DNA of 64,000 nucleotides from Gnetum montanum (Eukaryota > Streptophyta > Gnetopsida > Gnetales > Gnetaceae): the NCBI GenBank assembly GCA_015680685.1, contig MNCI01007731.1:456356-520355 (forward strand). The letters are read 5' to 3'. Positions 33,043 through 45,360 of this stretch are shown here, in pieces. Below the pieces are notes generated by a model, which was not told where the DNA came from, ran no database searches, and saw only the letters and a program-made list of their open reading frames with translations. Numbering within the stretch: position 1 is the first letter of the stretch; each line of letters starts with the position of its first letter. A program made the position numbers and the translations under genes.

Positions 33043-33373
33043 TATGTAATGTAGATCGAATTCAGCTATTATGGCTTTCCAATGCGCTATTCTACTTCAC
33101 TCATAAATGTTACCGGTGATAGCCCTGAGCACATTATCTTTGCAGATTATGTTGGCTTGGTTATGGAAGAGGTAATGTCGTCATTTCTTTAAGAAAAAGA
33201 CAAGGGCTAAACATGGCCTTTCTACCTCATTGTACCTCTGTTCGTGGGCCACTAGTGCATGGCTTAAATAGTAAACAAGGACTTCGGTTTCATCATCTCA
33301 TTTCTGGCAGAGCATAGAAGCGATGGATGAATCTGATGTGACGAGGTAGATATAGAAGGGTTTATTGTTCTGT
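33043..33373 (-). pseudogene. Element C RNase H fragment, cut by deletion
   Basis: Matches B at about 6960-7280 and stops abruptly near 33371, where sequence matching the start of the antisense gene (B 9723) follows. Compared with B about 2.4 kb is missing: the N-terminal RNase H part, all of RT, the 42-bp array and the antisense promoter. Confidence 0.82.
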
Positions 33374-36300
33374 GGAAAGGGCAAGGAGCTAGAAGGTCAG
33401 GTAAGGAAGTAGCCCAACTTGACCTTCACGGAGGAAAGTGAGGCCATGTTGCAGTGTTTGCCTAGGCCTAGGATTCCATCATGGCCCAAATCAGCATGCA
33501 GGTAGGTTGTAATCTCATCTTCGTTAATTTCTTTCTTTTGTATTTGCTATATGGGTGTAGTCAATTTTTTGTAGTGTGCAGAATCTGCATGCTGAGCGTA
33601 CACAGTTTTTGCAGCATGCAGAGTTTTTGCACACTGAGTGTAGATAGTCTTTATAGTGTGTAGAAACTGCATGCTAAGCGTGAACAATATTTGCAATGTG
33701 CAGCATCTACGCGCTGAGCGTGAACACTGTTTGCTGCGTGCAGAGTCTGCACGCTGAGTGTGAACATTATTTGCAGCGTGCAAAGTCTACACGCTAAGCA
33801 TGAACAATCTTTGCAGCGTGCAGAGTCTGCACGCTGAGCGTGAACAGTGTTTGCAGTGTGCAGAGTCTGCATGCTGAGCGTGAATAGTATTTGCAGCGTG
33901 CAGAGTCTGCAGACTAAGCATGAATAATTTTTGTAGTCTGTAGGGCCTGCACGCTAAGATAAATAGTGTTTGCAGCATGCAGAGTCTACATGATGAGTGT
34001 GAAAAATTTTTGCAGTGTGCAGAGTCTTCACACTGAACATGAACACTATTTTCAGTGTGCAGAGTCTGCACGCTGAGCGTGAACACTGTTTGCAGCATGC
34101 AGAGTCTGCACGCTAAGCATGAACAGTTTTTGCAGCGTGCAAGGTCTGCATGTTGAGCGTAAACAGTTTTTTACAATTTTTTTGAAGTATGGAACTTTGT
34201 TTCTTTATTTCATTTCTGTGTATAACTGATTTACCGCGGCATTCTGGTTATATGCAGGGACCCTAAGCCTTTCCTCCTGGTGGTTGAGCTGGTTGGGGTA
34301 CTGGCCTAGTTCAGGCCCACTGATACTGACGAGCCTACTCTTGACATGACTATTGAAAATAATGGGGTATGGTTCAGGGAAGGAGCCTATGAGTTCCTTG
34401 CGTTCATTTTAGATGGGTTCATGGTAGTGATATGGTCCCATCTCAGCGAATAAGAAGTGCATAGTATGCTCAAGGTAATGTTACTAGGATCGTCAGATAG
34501 TGTCATTGCTTTCATGATGGACATTGATGAGGGACCGCTTGCAATTGAGGACAGTCCCTCTGGAGGGCCCAGGTCTACCCATCCGTTATCACACGTGTGG
34601 GACCTATTGCCACGTGACCCTCATTCTCTCAATAGCACCCTATTTTTGGTGGCACATGTGCATACATTGTTTTAGAACCCTCCAGGCATAGTGTACAGGG
34701 TGGAGCGGAAGGTTGTTTAATTTATCGTTTCTTTTCTGTTGTTTAGTGTTTGCTCTTGTTCTGACGACCATTCTTTTGCAGGCCCCAAGTTAACAAGGAT
34801 GGAGTATGCATAAGTGACAATGGGCTTGCACTGGCCCATACCACATTAGAGACCTTCATGGCCGGTCCCACCCTCCATAGAGCTATATTAGCCCAAAGCA
34901 AGGGTGACATCGTTTATTTTCATAAACGATTTTCCAGGGCATTTGCGCAATGCGCGGCTCGGGGATGGCTGCATGGAGATTGGTCCCATAATGAACTAGT
35001 TTTTCCCTATGATGCTGACTTGGGTCCTAGCAATATGAATTCCATGACTGAAGGTAAATGGTGATATTTTCCTGACACCTTCATTTGTTTGTTTAGCCAC
35101 AATATTGATTATAATAGTTCAATGGTTTTACATTGTGTTTGTAGTTAACGTCCCCCTTGGTGGAGATCCTATTACGACAGGGTGGACTGAGAGCACCCTA
35201 TCGATGAAGTTTGGGAAGGTCAACAAGGTGCAGTGATTGTTGTCTACCCATGCCCTACCGTCTATTGTCCATTTTTTAAATGATGCCGGCCTCATGGAGC
35301 TATTCAGAATCCCAAGCCCTGATGTCTCTGTAGTTGAAATGATTGGAATTGTTGATTTGTTTGATAGTTCTATGACTTACTACAGCACCCGTATCAAGGG
35401 TGTCAAAATAGTTTTTCATCTATCAAAAGATTTCTTTTTAGACATCTTCGGTGTTCCAGCAGATGATGTGAACATGGTTTTGGACAAGGCGCAGAAGGAG
35501 CTCCATGTGGTGCGTGAGCTAGAAGATTGGTTGGGCATCCTCAAGGGCCCTAAGGGGTTCCCTATGCAGGTAACATCAAAGGTGGTGGAAGTCAATGAAT
35601 TGTATCCCCTGTTTAGCGCACGGGTGTTTCCTAAATCACTATCTCAAGTGAAGAGTCTTGGCATGGAAGTCGTACGTATCATGCGTACCATTTTAGAAAC
35701 TGGGATGCATTATAATTGAGCCCAACTTTTGTTGTCGGGTTTCCGCGGGCAGATAGTGCAGTTGCGTTCGAACGTTAAGGCACAATCCGATTTTACTTTT
35801 GCATTCTTTGCAGGTTATCTCCATCCCCTAGCCAAATTTTTGGTGGTTCGTGTAGATAAGAAATATGTTTTGCAGGATCATGCTCAATTATCTCGCCCAT
35901 GGATTAATCATTTGTTTGAGGTAGCTGAGTCTCAAGATGCATCCGAGGAGATCAATGAATTAGTTTCCATCACAAAAGAGGGGTCATCTGGTGCTTCAAT
36001 CCATACACATGACAGTGTGGGGTTGGAACCAGAGAATGTGCCATATACCTGCTAGAACGGCTGATCGGGTGATCAAGGAGACAATCGGGAAAGCCAAATC
36101 GAAGATTCAGAAGCGTGAACGCCCTAAAGAGGTTGCCTCAGCTGTGGAAGAGCCGAAGGTGAAGCACATACAATTTAAGATGTCTGCTCGAGGTAAGTAA
36201 GCTTGATGCCATTATCGTCATTTTTGACTTATTCATTGTTTTTTTGTCATTTTTTCTTTGACCATTTACGTGAAACTAATGTCTTCAAACCTGACTCGGT

Positions 36301-37632
36301 AAGTGAGAAGATAGGAGCTAGAAACGATTATCGAGGAGGAGGAAGTTCCAACAGATTAAATTCAGGAGGAGGAGGTCAGCAAAGATCAAGTGGAAGTGAC
36401 CGAAGAGCTGGCGGAAGACACCATGGAGACAGAACTGGTCGATGACTGGGATAGTGTTGATGAAATGTTTAATAGCTTCCGTAAGGGAAGATTGGACCTT
36501 GGTGACCCTTCGAACCAGGAAGGGAACAGAGAATCTGGTATATTTTCTTTTGTTTTATTGCATTGCTTTATGAATCATTGTTTCTATTATGTGGTGTTTT
36601 AATTTTATGTTTTTTTTTGTTCTTTTTTTATAACTTCTAGACGAAGATATTGAAACTAGAACGGTTCCTACCATGCAGTTAGAAGTGCCTATGATGGTGG
36701 CTCCCCCTGAAATGACTACTAAGGCTAATCCATCTCACACTCATGAACCATTTACTTGGACTAAGATGCCAAGAAAAATGGATTTCGTCACCAATATCAT
36801 CGACGAGGTGGTCGAACGTATCTAGCAAGCTCACCCCGAAATAGGCACAAACGTCTCAATGTTGCCTTCGAGTTTCACATTCTCTTTTTCCACCTAAGAT
36901 CTAATGCCTGTTCTTTTCGTGTGGGTAGGGGCTAAATTGAAGTGGGATCTATCTAAGGCTGTTTATATTAACAGCTTCCCTACAGTACCGCCAAAAGTTG
37001 AATAGGTACCGAGACAAGTCTATGACCAGGTGGCAGAATGTCTTGTGCATAACACCAAATTACTTTGGACTTGTCGGTGCTCCATTGAACAACTATGGTT
37101 GCAAATCCAAGCAAGGGAAAGAGAGGTTTTAGGATTATCGGTTGAACATGATGGTCTCAAAGCTCGCTATGAGTTCGCCTTGGCCAGATTAACAGGTGAT
37201 CATTCTTGGCAAACTTCCAAGATCACTTATACCAGATATTGGAACCTACTGAATCGCCATGCATCATTGACTTGGAAGCTAGTAGAGCATAAGGCACAAA
37301 TAGATTTATTGAACCTCAAGTGCCAGGATTGGAAGGCTTTCGCTTCCAAGGTGCGGAAGTGGGGTCAAGATGAGAAGAATCATAAGCATCATTACAAGAA
37401 GTAATTAAAAGAAGTCTCTATAGAGAAGCGTCAACTTGAAATGTTCTTAGAGACTTCTTTGCTTCATTGTAATAATATTTGTGATTTTTATCTTTTATTT
37501 TTGTGTTGATTTTTTCTTTTGATTTTAGAGGGTCAAGGCGGCGACGATTTTCAAGAAGGTGGCCCCAGTGGAGTGGGGACCCATGGTGCCAGTGAGTCTG
37601 AAGGGGACAACCCTCCCACCCCTAATGTTTAG
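33374..37632 (+). pseudogene. Antisense spliced gene inside element C (8 exons)
   Basis: Exons, by splice signals and by comparison with B: 33374-33501, 34258-34707, 34782-35053, 35145-36192, 36301-36537, 36641-36844, 36929-about 37460 and 37529-37632. Exon 4 is full length here, with PSIVHFLNDAGLMELFRIP, IKGVKIVFHL, DIFGVPADD, ARVFPKSLSQVKSL and AGYLHPLAKFLVV. Exon 5 is acidic (VEVTEELAEDTMETELVDD). Exon 7 has CQDWKAFASKVRKWGQDEK but has lost its last ~250 bp. The end reads PPTPNV-stop. The donor of intron 2 and the acceptor of intron 4 are mutated, and intron 6 begins GC. It has no promoter because of the RT deletion. Its function is not known. The exon 4 region is plant-mobile-domain-like or plant-transposon-like by pattern only. 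Confidence 0.8.
33560..34165. repeat. 40-bp palindromic tandem array in intron 1 (element C)
   Basis: About 15 units of 40 bp. The core GCGTGCAGAGTCTGCACGC is a palindrome with 9-bp arms, followed by TGAGCGTGAACAGTGTTT. It sits in the same intron as the irregular GCGTATACGC repeats of B and shares the word GCTGAGCGT(A/G)AACAGT. Confidence 0.88.
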
Positions 37633-38227
37633 TTTTTACATGAATTGTAAATTGAATGTTTTTCTTGATGAATGGAGTTCTATTGGATTTTTCTAACTGT
37701 ACATGAATATATATATGTGTATTTCTGTATTATTTATTTTTTATGAATTTTGAGTTTATTCAAACGTAGAAAATGAAATTTCTCTCTTTCGCTTTGGTTT
37801 TTTGTTCTTTTGGCTCTTGTTGTTTAGATGTAAACACGATGCGGTGATGTAAAATGTTTTGATTTATCTTGTTGTTTAAGTTGGAATGCGCAAAGTGGGA
37901 ATGAAAGTAGGAATGTAATTATAATTGAAGGATAATTGTGAAAAGGAAAATGTAAAGAAAAACTATTATTGATAACACGACAATGTAAGCATAAATTCGA
38001 ACAATGAACTTGAATTTGCAAGAAAACAAAATGTAAGGAACTAGTTTAGTTAAGGCCATTTCGGGCCCCATGCACTAGTTTAAGGCCATTTCAGGCCATG
38101 TGTAAATAAGGGAAGTTTCAGATGACACTAGTGGATTTCTTAGTAGACCGACCATTTTTTATCATGGCTACTTTTATGTCATTGCAAACATATGATAGTT
38201 TAACGTCATTTGGTACTTGAGTGTCAT
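37633..38227. other. Spacer between antisense gene and protease, element C
   Basis: No gene is supported. A/T-rich at first (possible 3' end of the antisense transcript). From 38045 to 38220 there are AGTTTA motifs with GGCC...GGGCC (38055, 38080) and TGTC...AAACA or CGTC-type stems (38170-38215), as in B 13795-14065. Confidence 0.6.
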
Positions 38228-39500
38228 TTATTGGCTTAGTAATTTTTTGATTTTCCTCATTTTAACATTAGGAGTAGTGTTAATGGATATGATTCTATAT
38301 TCAATGTCTCCTTCACTGATCACATTGAATGGTAATTCGGCCCAAGGGACATCTGATGGAACCGTTCCCATGTTGGTGTTTTCTGGTGTTTCCGCATGTA
38401 CTGTAGTTTCTACATTTATTGTAGTTTCTAGGTTAGGTGATGTGTGTACAGTTTCAGGCCCGAGTATTTCTATGTTGGGTGAATTTTTCGTTATGTTTAA
38501 TGAGTCATTGTTAACTATTTGCGTGCATCTTCGTTGTTCATTTGTATCATCTTGTTCAAGCTCTTCAAACTTAACCTCTGAGCCTTGGTCTATATCTGTA
38601 TGTGATGAGATGGTAGGTGTAGTAGCCTCCCCGTGTATGATGATTTCACCACCTTCATAAGCCAAGTGAATCTCTTGGTGTATGGGGGAAGAGACTACTT
38701 TTAGTTGGGCTAACCAAGGCCTTCCCAATATTAAATTGAACCCTGGCATTTCGTCAATGACCACAAAGTTAGGGAATGTGGGGAATTGATCCCTTGCTAT
38801 GAAGTCAAAAGTCACGGTGCCTTTTACTACCATGCACGATCCCCTAAATGATTTCAAACACGTGGTGGCAGTTTGTCTAACTAGTTTCGTAAGCCCTAAT
38901 TGTTCGATGATGGGATAGGGTACTACATTTGTAGCGGTTCCATCATCTACATGCACTCTATGTATTTTGAATTGATTTACTCGTATTGTTATGAACATAG
39001 GCACGGTTGTTACTTCTCCTATTTTTTTCATGCATTTTGATGTTGTCATTATGGAAACCTAGTGACTTAGGAGTCCATTCTTGAGGTGAATTCATTACCG
39101 CATGAATTGAAGATTCATTTGGAGGTAATTCTTCGCTTACTAGGATGGATGTCAACATATGTACTAGGGCTTCACGATGAGTTTAAGAGGTTAACACCAA
39201 GTCGTATAAGCTTAGTGATGTGTTTTTCTGTTTAAGCGCTTGCGTGACCTGTGTTAGAGCTGTTGCTAAATCTTTACTATTGGGCATATGTTTGTCGATA
39301 GTTATTTGGTCCATCGGGCCCAATAGTTTTATGTCATGCGTAGTTGGTTTATCACTTTTATCCGCAGCCATTGATCTAGATGTATCATGCTCTCTGGATG
39401 ATTCACCCTTGTAGCTTTTGTTTGATTTATTGTTAGGTGATGTCATGGATATTGAACTTAGCAGGGTAGGCTTGGGAGGTCCTAAGGCCAATCGTTGATG
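38228..39500 (-). pseudogene. Element C protease
   Basis: The open frame 38228-39049 (273 codons) on the minus strand holds HVDDGTATNVVPYP, then EMPGFNLILGRPWLAQLK and HLAYEGGEIIIHGE, followed by an acidic tail. It is the best preserved protease region in the window. The upstream pieces 38958-39158 and 39183-39491 carry the linker (TALTQVTQALKQKNTSLSLY) shared with B, D and F. The polyprotein frame is broken just upstream of the catalytic motif by a frameshift near 39020-39050. Confidence 0.87.
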
Positions 39501-42441
39501 TTCCTCTCCAAGTGTTCCCGTGTAGGCTTGTCTACCAGGTGTTCTCGTGTGTGGCGTGGGGGAATAGCTGGCTTCGAAATCTCAAGTTGTTTTGGGATCT
39601 GTACATTGTATGAAGTAGGGCGGGGTTGCAGTTGGATGGTTGAGTGTAGTTGAGTATCAAGCTAGCCAGGCATCCTAATGACATAAGTCGTCAGTTTATC
39701 CTGTGCTTGCAGAGTGGGCGATTGGTGGTCATCAGGACGTTTGGGTATCCTAACGACATATGGGGTTGGCCTAGCTAGGGGTTGTACCTCCGTAGTTGCA
39801 ACCGCAAGTGATATTCACACTATGTAGGGAGTGGGTTGAGTAGAAGGTGATTGCATATTTGTGGTAGTAGTGGCGGGAGGTACATGTACTACGTATGGTT
39901 TTGGTGGTGGCATGGTACAAATCGCTACGGTGGGGGGTATTCGTATGACATAAGGTTTTTGTGGGATAAGCGGGGTACATGGCGCGGGTGTTTGTACAGG
40001 GGGAGGAATATGCACTACAAATGATCTCTTGGGTATTGGGTGCTCATGATTTGAATAGATGATGTTAACCCTCGGTGTTTCTGGTTCATTGTCTAAGTAG
40101 ATGGTGTTAATTATATATGGTGCTTCTTTAGAATTTAGAGGATCTTTATATATGTCCATGGCCTGGTTTTGTGGTTGGACTGGATTTCCTTCATCAAAAG
40201 TGATTTGACCTCCATCGATCATCCATTGGATATATTGTTTTAGTGTGAAACAATAATCAGTGCCATCCCCATTACGTTGATGATAATTGCAAAAACGGTC
40301 CATTCTAAAGCCTTTTGGAACTGGGGGCTCATCTGGCATTGCCAAGCTTAGGTTCTGAACCAATTGACAGAACCCATCTTGTCTTTGGATGGCTATGGGG
40401 GATAATTGTTTATGTTTCATTAGTCTGGCCTTCAAGAATTGGTCAAATAATTGTGAAGGTTTCATGGGCAGTGGCGTGTATTAAGAGGGGTCCTTCCTCT
40501 CAAAATTTCTTGCAAGACTCAGAGTAGGATTTTGTGATGTGGACAGTTCAGGCGCAGTGGTAGAAGCGAGTCAAGAGTAATTAGTAGGGGTAGAAGGTGG
40601 TTTGCCTTGTTGTCCAACATTTGCTTGTTGTGTTTCTGCTACTACCGCTATAGTTGTTTTAGCCTTTTCTTTATCTTTCTTATTATGTTGGTTTTTAAAA
40701 GGATGAATAGGCAGGGTCATGGCTGTTTTGGGCTACCTCCTCTATGTTCTTGATTTGTACAAATGCTTGACTAAGGGTGCCTACATTGAAATAATATAAT
40801 TTGGACTTAGAAAAAATTATTAATAGCCCCTTTTAGGATGGTGAGGAGATACGTCTCTGGGGTTGGCTCGTGAAGCTCATTGAGGGCAGCACTCCACCGT
40901 TGGATAAATTTCTGGACAAGTTCAAGCAGTGCTTGCTTGACCTGTATGAGGCTATCAAGTGTCACTTCAGGCTTCAAGTTATACTTGAACTTGGTAATGA
41001 ATTGGTGTATCAAATATTCTAGTGAAGATATTTAGTTTCTGGGCAAGGCCCGATACTAATCAAGTGCTCTCCCTGTGAGTGACATAGGGAACACTCGCAG
41101 AATGGCATGTGGCCACGCCTGAAGTAGCACGCATTCCAATCTAAACGTTATAAGGTGAGTGTTGGGGTCTGTCTCTCTGTTGTATTTAGTCAACGTGGCT
41201 AAGGAAACACCCTTAGGTAATGTCAGAGGTGGAATGGAAGAGCTGATAGGATCATCGTGATAGAAGTCCACTACCTTAAGCTCTCTGTCAGTGGCAATTT
41301 TGAGGCATTCCACCTCGTCAGTTAGCTCTTGCATTAGCTTTTTGACATCAGCCCACTCTTGGGCACTAGGTAAGATAGCTGGTTGATGATGTTGTACAGT
41401 ATATAAATTAGATTGTTGAACAGTGGGCTGGAAGGAAGAAAGTTTTGTGGTTGGAGGTTGCGTTTGTGGAATATTTGTGGTGGGTGGTACTAGGGGTGGC
41501 ACATTGTAGGTAATGGATTGTTGTTGTTGTGGTGGTTGTACTTAAGGGATGTTAGCGGGTAAAATTGTATGAGGCGATATGTTATAGTGAGGGGGTTGAT
41601 GTGGTTGAGCACCAATCGTAGCCCATTGCCCAGTCATGCTTTGTGTAGGAACACCCTAAACTTGTTGAGTTATAGTTGTAAAGGATGCTCCTTGGGTTTG
41701 GATCCGCGGCATATAGTGAGCGGATGTAGAAGCCGATATCACATGCGACATTCCGATCACTTGGTGTGGGAAGGTTTCTCATACATTATTTTGAGGAGGT
41801 TGTATTTGTAAGAACGGAGGTACTGTGGTAGCAGGAGGAATAATGAGGGGAAGTGCATTGAATTTTGCATCAGTTGTTGGACGAGCGGGGACGAGAGTGG
41901 ATGCCTCTTGTTGAGGCACATGTGCTTGGGTGATTTTAAATGGTTGGAGGGACATAGTTTCCCCTGTGAATGGGTGAAACAACGGGTTTGCATACATTTG
42001 TGGGCTGAGGGTGTGATACGAATCTTCATGCTCAGACTGAGCTATGAAGTCATCCTTCTCTTCCAATTGAGGGTTTGCCACAGACTGGTCTAGAGACTGA
42101 CTCCTTAGTAGGAGGAGCTATGAGATGAGCTCAGAGTAGTGCTCTGGGAGAGGGATGATATCATATGGGGAAGGGATGAACTCATGTCCTCCCTTATGAA
42201 ACACTTCGTATTGTCTCTTAACCTCCATTTTTGTTTGATCCACAGCTAGGCCTACTTGTATTTTTACACATATAAAATTGTATTCCTCCTGGGGTATAAT
42301 GTTAAATGACAAGTTCCTCCCTTGTAGTCTGAGAGATTGGCGAGGCACTGCCATTGGTTGTACTATGGATTGTTAAACGGCCATGGGGCCCACGATATCT
42401 ATGATGGGCTTAGTTGAAGCGTCGGGGTTTGCGGTGTTCAT
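39501..42441 (-). pseudogene. Element C gag
   Basis: Start ATG at 42439-42441 (MNTANPDAST). The N-terminal part has RQSLRLQGRN and EYNFICVKIQ (42118-42354). A P/Q-rich linker follows, then the Retrotrans_gag domain at about 40700-41350 (LTKYNRETDPNTH, FPMSLTGRALD, FITKFKYNLK, FIQRWSAALNELHEP). The zinc-knuckle-like FCNYHQRNGDGTDYC lies near 40260-40310, followed by a proline-rich stretch with PYVV and PYVI units (39815-40465). Broken into at least six frames. Same order and spacing as B. Confidence 0.87.
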
Positions 42442-42960
42442 GATGAAACAGTTGTAAATATAGCCTGGTGAAAGGGATATGAAATTGGTGTACTTATAAG
42501 AGCATACTCTTAAGTCCACAGCGTATAGCGTACAACGTACAGCGTATAGCGTACAGTGTAGAGCATATAGCGTACAACGTACAGTGTACAGTGTAGAGCG
42601 TATAGCGTACAGTGTTGAGTGAACAACGTGCAGTGTACAATGTACAGTGTATAGGTGGGCTAAGCAGCATGTAGACAAGGTCCATAGCATACAGCGTACA
42701 GGTGGACTGAGCAGCGTGTAGATAGGGTCTATAGCATACAGTGTACAGGTGGGCTGAGCAGCGTGTAGACAGGGTCTACAGCGTGCAGCGTACAGGTGGA
42801 CCACCATGTAGATGCTGGGAGTTCTATAGAATAGGATGCAGATCTGAGGACTTTACAAACGAGTTTAATGTGGGTGCGATGAGAATCTGGGAGAACCATA
42901 GTACCAGTCTGAAGCACGAGGATGCGTGTATGAGATTAGAGTAGGTTTAAACAATTTCAA
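42442..42960 (-). other. Element C 5' leader with GCGTA/GTACA repeats
   Basis: No gene is supported. From 42510 to 42800 there are dense AGCGTATAGCGTACAGTGTA-type repeats, giving many small self-complementary words (TAGCGTA, GTAC). Same position as the GCGTA-rich leader of B. Confidence 0.7.
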
Positions 42961-42978
42961 GCCCTCCTTCTAGCGCCA
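42961..42978 (-). other. Primer binding site (tRNA-Asn-like), element C
   Basis: TGGCGCTAGAAGGAGGGC on the minus strand, five bases from the 5' LTR end. It is the intact form of the site also found in B, D and F. Confidence 0.82.
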
Positions 42979-42983
42979 TTTTC

Positions 42984-44550
42984 TGTACTGTCTAAAATCA
43001 TCGATCTCCAGATGGAATGAAATAGAAACCAAGAGATCCTCAGACAAGCACAGAAGATCCTACCTTCACTTGAGGGCAAGCTGGAATTGATGAAGGTAGA
43101 GTACCTTGAGTGGTCCGCATGCAGATTAGATAGGGATTTCCCCGACCATACATCGATATACCATACGCTGGGTTATATGTAAATAATGTAACTAATGTAA
43201 AACTGAGCATAAATGTACAGGAATGTAAAAAATAAGCATACAAGAATGAACAAAAAATTGTAACAAATCTTAGCAAAAAGTGTGGCAATATTATTACATA
43301 ATAGAAGTTACAATGCACAGGTCTTAACGCAGTTGTGGATCTGACACAAGGCAGATGGAAAGCTCCGATAGATGCAGTGGGATGATGGTTTGCTAAATTT
43401 GGCTACAAGCACAACATGAAGGCTGTATGCTCAGTGTGCAGGGTTGAGGTCCAGTGTATAGGATGCAGGGTTCAGGATTTTCTTAGTGTGGTTTGCCCGA
43501 ATTTTTGCCAAGATGCCTCCAATTTTTCGAACCTAGATTTGGTAAAAAATCAGGGTTTTTATACAAGTTTAGACGTTAGATTCGGATCTGAGAGGGAATG
43601 ATTGGCTGTGGAGTGCTGGACTCTCGGGTCGGGTGACATGTGGTGCATTGACCGAGTGTGAAAGAATGAAATTTAACAAGTGTATAGCAAGCATATAGTG
43701 CTATAAGCCAGCATATACACGTTGGGTGTGTCAACTCGGCGTATAGACTTGACTAAAATAAAAGAAGTCATTTAGCCTTCGGATTTGAATTCAGATGTCA
43801 CGAGAATGTTGCCTGTGGATGTTCAGCTCGGTTGGCCTTGATCTGACATGATTCTAGAGAGCTTTGATTGGTATATGTTATGTTACATACTAGGTGTACG
43901 CACTGTACATATTGGGCATATACACTGGGGATGCAGGATGTTCTTGTATGCTGGGCGTATACGCTAGGCATTCAAGATGTTCATGTACGCTGGGCGTGCA
44001 GGATGTACATGCTCAGCATATGAACATCAAAGTGCATGATGTTGCGATCAAAATTTGACTTTCCAGAGCCCATGATGACACCTAACAATTACTCTATTAC
44101 TATGAGTTGATGCCTTGTACAAACTCTTGCTCTGAAGTGTCATTTTCGTGCCGTCTTTGGAATCCAACGCTGGGCATACACATCAGTTCTAGGTGTACAT
44201 GTGAGGCTTGCATGTTGGGCGTATACACTGGGCGTATACTCTGGGCATATACGCTGGGCGTGTAGGATGTTCATGTACACTTTTCGTATATGTTGGGTGT
44301 GTATGTTGGGTGTGTACGCTGCATAATTTATACTTAGTAAAAACCAAGTATCTTGAGCCTCGAAGTTGCCATGTTTGATGCCAAATGTCACCATGGTTGT
44401 TTGCGAGTCCCAAGGAACCTTTTCTCATCGAGTTCGATTCTACTTGAAGCTGTCTATGGGACCCTCAAGCTTCAATCATGCTGGAGAGGGTCACGACTTA
44501 GCTCGACTCTTGTTACTGAAGTACTAAGCTCAGAATTTTGTGGTGTTTCA
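42984..44550 (-). repeat. Element C 5' LTR
   Basis: Starts TGTACTGTCT, ends GGTGTTTCA, and is followed by ATTCC. The minus-strand TATA box lies at about 43556-43563 and the U5 block at 43102-43140. GCGTATACGCTGGGCGT-type repeats occupy 43690-44330. Confidence 0.92.
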
Positions 44551-45360
44551 ATTCCTTGGACACACTGGTTACTACTAGTATTTCATTGAAGACTTCTCAA
44601 AGATCGCCAGGCCATTGGTAGAACTTACAAAGAAGGATGCTCCATTCATTTGGACCAAGGAATGCAAGTTGGCATTCCAAGCACTAAAATAGAAACTCGT
44701 AGAAGCTCTGATTCTATGGGCACTTGATTGGTCCAGACCCTTTCACATTATGAAGGATGCCTCCAAATACGCCTTGGGATCCATTCTTACATAGTTTGAT
44801 GATCAAAAACATCCATATTATATTCACTATGCAAGTCATAGCATTGCGGGTGCTCAACTGAACTACACCACCATTGAGAAGGAGTTGATGGTAGTGGTGT
44901 TCGCCTTGGACAAATTTCGGCACTATGTGCTTAGATATGAGGTGTTTGTGTACACGGATCATAGTGCTATCTAGTTCCTAATGAACAAACCAATGGTGAG
45001 CCTCTGCATAATCCAGTGGCTAGTGATTCTTCAGGAGTTTGATCTTACCATGTAGATCAGAAGGGGACTGAGAATGTGGTTGCTAACCACTTGTCTCGAT
45101 TGCGATGGGATGACATAGAAGAGGAGGAGCCCTTATTTGACCAGTTTCTAGATGAACTCCTCTTCACAAGCACAGTTGATCCTCAAGTACCCAAGGAATC
45201 CCCTTGGTTTCAACCACATCCTCACCTAACTCATAACCCAGAAGCTGCCTAAGGAGTGGAACCATCGGTAGAAACAACAGTTTCTCCATAAGCCCAAGTG
45301 TTTCATGGAAATCAACGACCATCTTTAGAAGGTGTGCGCAGATGACTTGGTTCGATGGTG
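44551..45360 (+). pseudogene. Element A2 reverse transcriptase end and RNase H
   Basis: Continues the A2 RT exactly after the ATTCC duplication: LGHTGYY, then FIEDFSKIARPL and DAPFIWTKE, then RNase H with DASKYALGSILT, LNYTTIEKELMVVVFALDKF and VYTDHSAI. Only a few TAG stops interrupt the frame. The linker to IN follows (45100-45360). Element C split one continuous domain. Confidence 0.85.

Larger units (their letters stand above)
28123..44550 (-). mobile_element. Element C: Tat-lineage retrotransposon with antisense gene, RT deleted
   Basis: LTRs 28123-29649 and 42984-44550; 5-bp target duplication ATTCC at 28118-28122 and 44551-44555. The left LTR begins TATACT where TGTACT is expected. Read on the minus strand it has a tRNA-Asn-like primer site, leader, gag, PR, antisense gene, RNase H part, second RNase H, IN and 3' noncoding part. 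It is the closest relative of B, but it lacks the RT core, the 42-bp array and the promoter region of the antisense gene. Confidence 0.93.
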
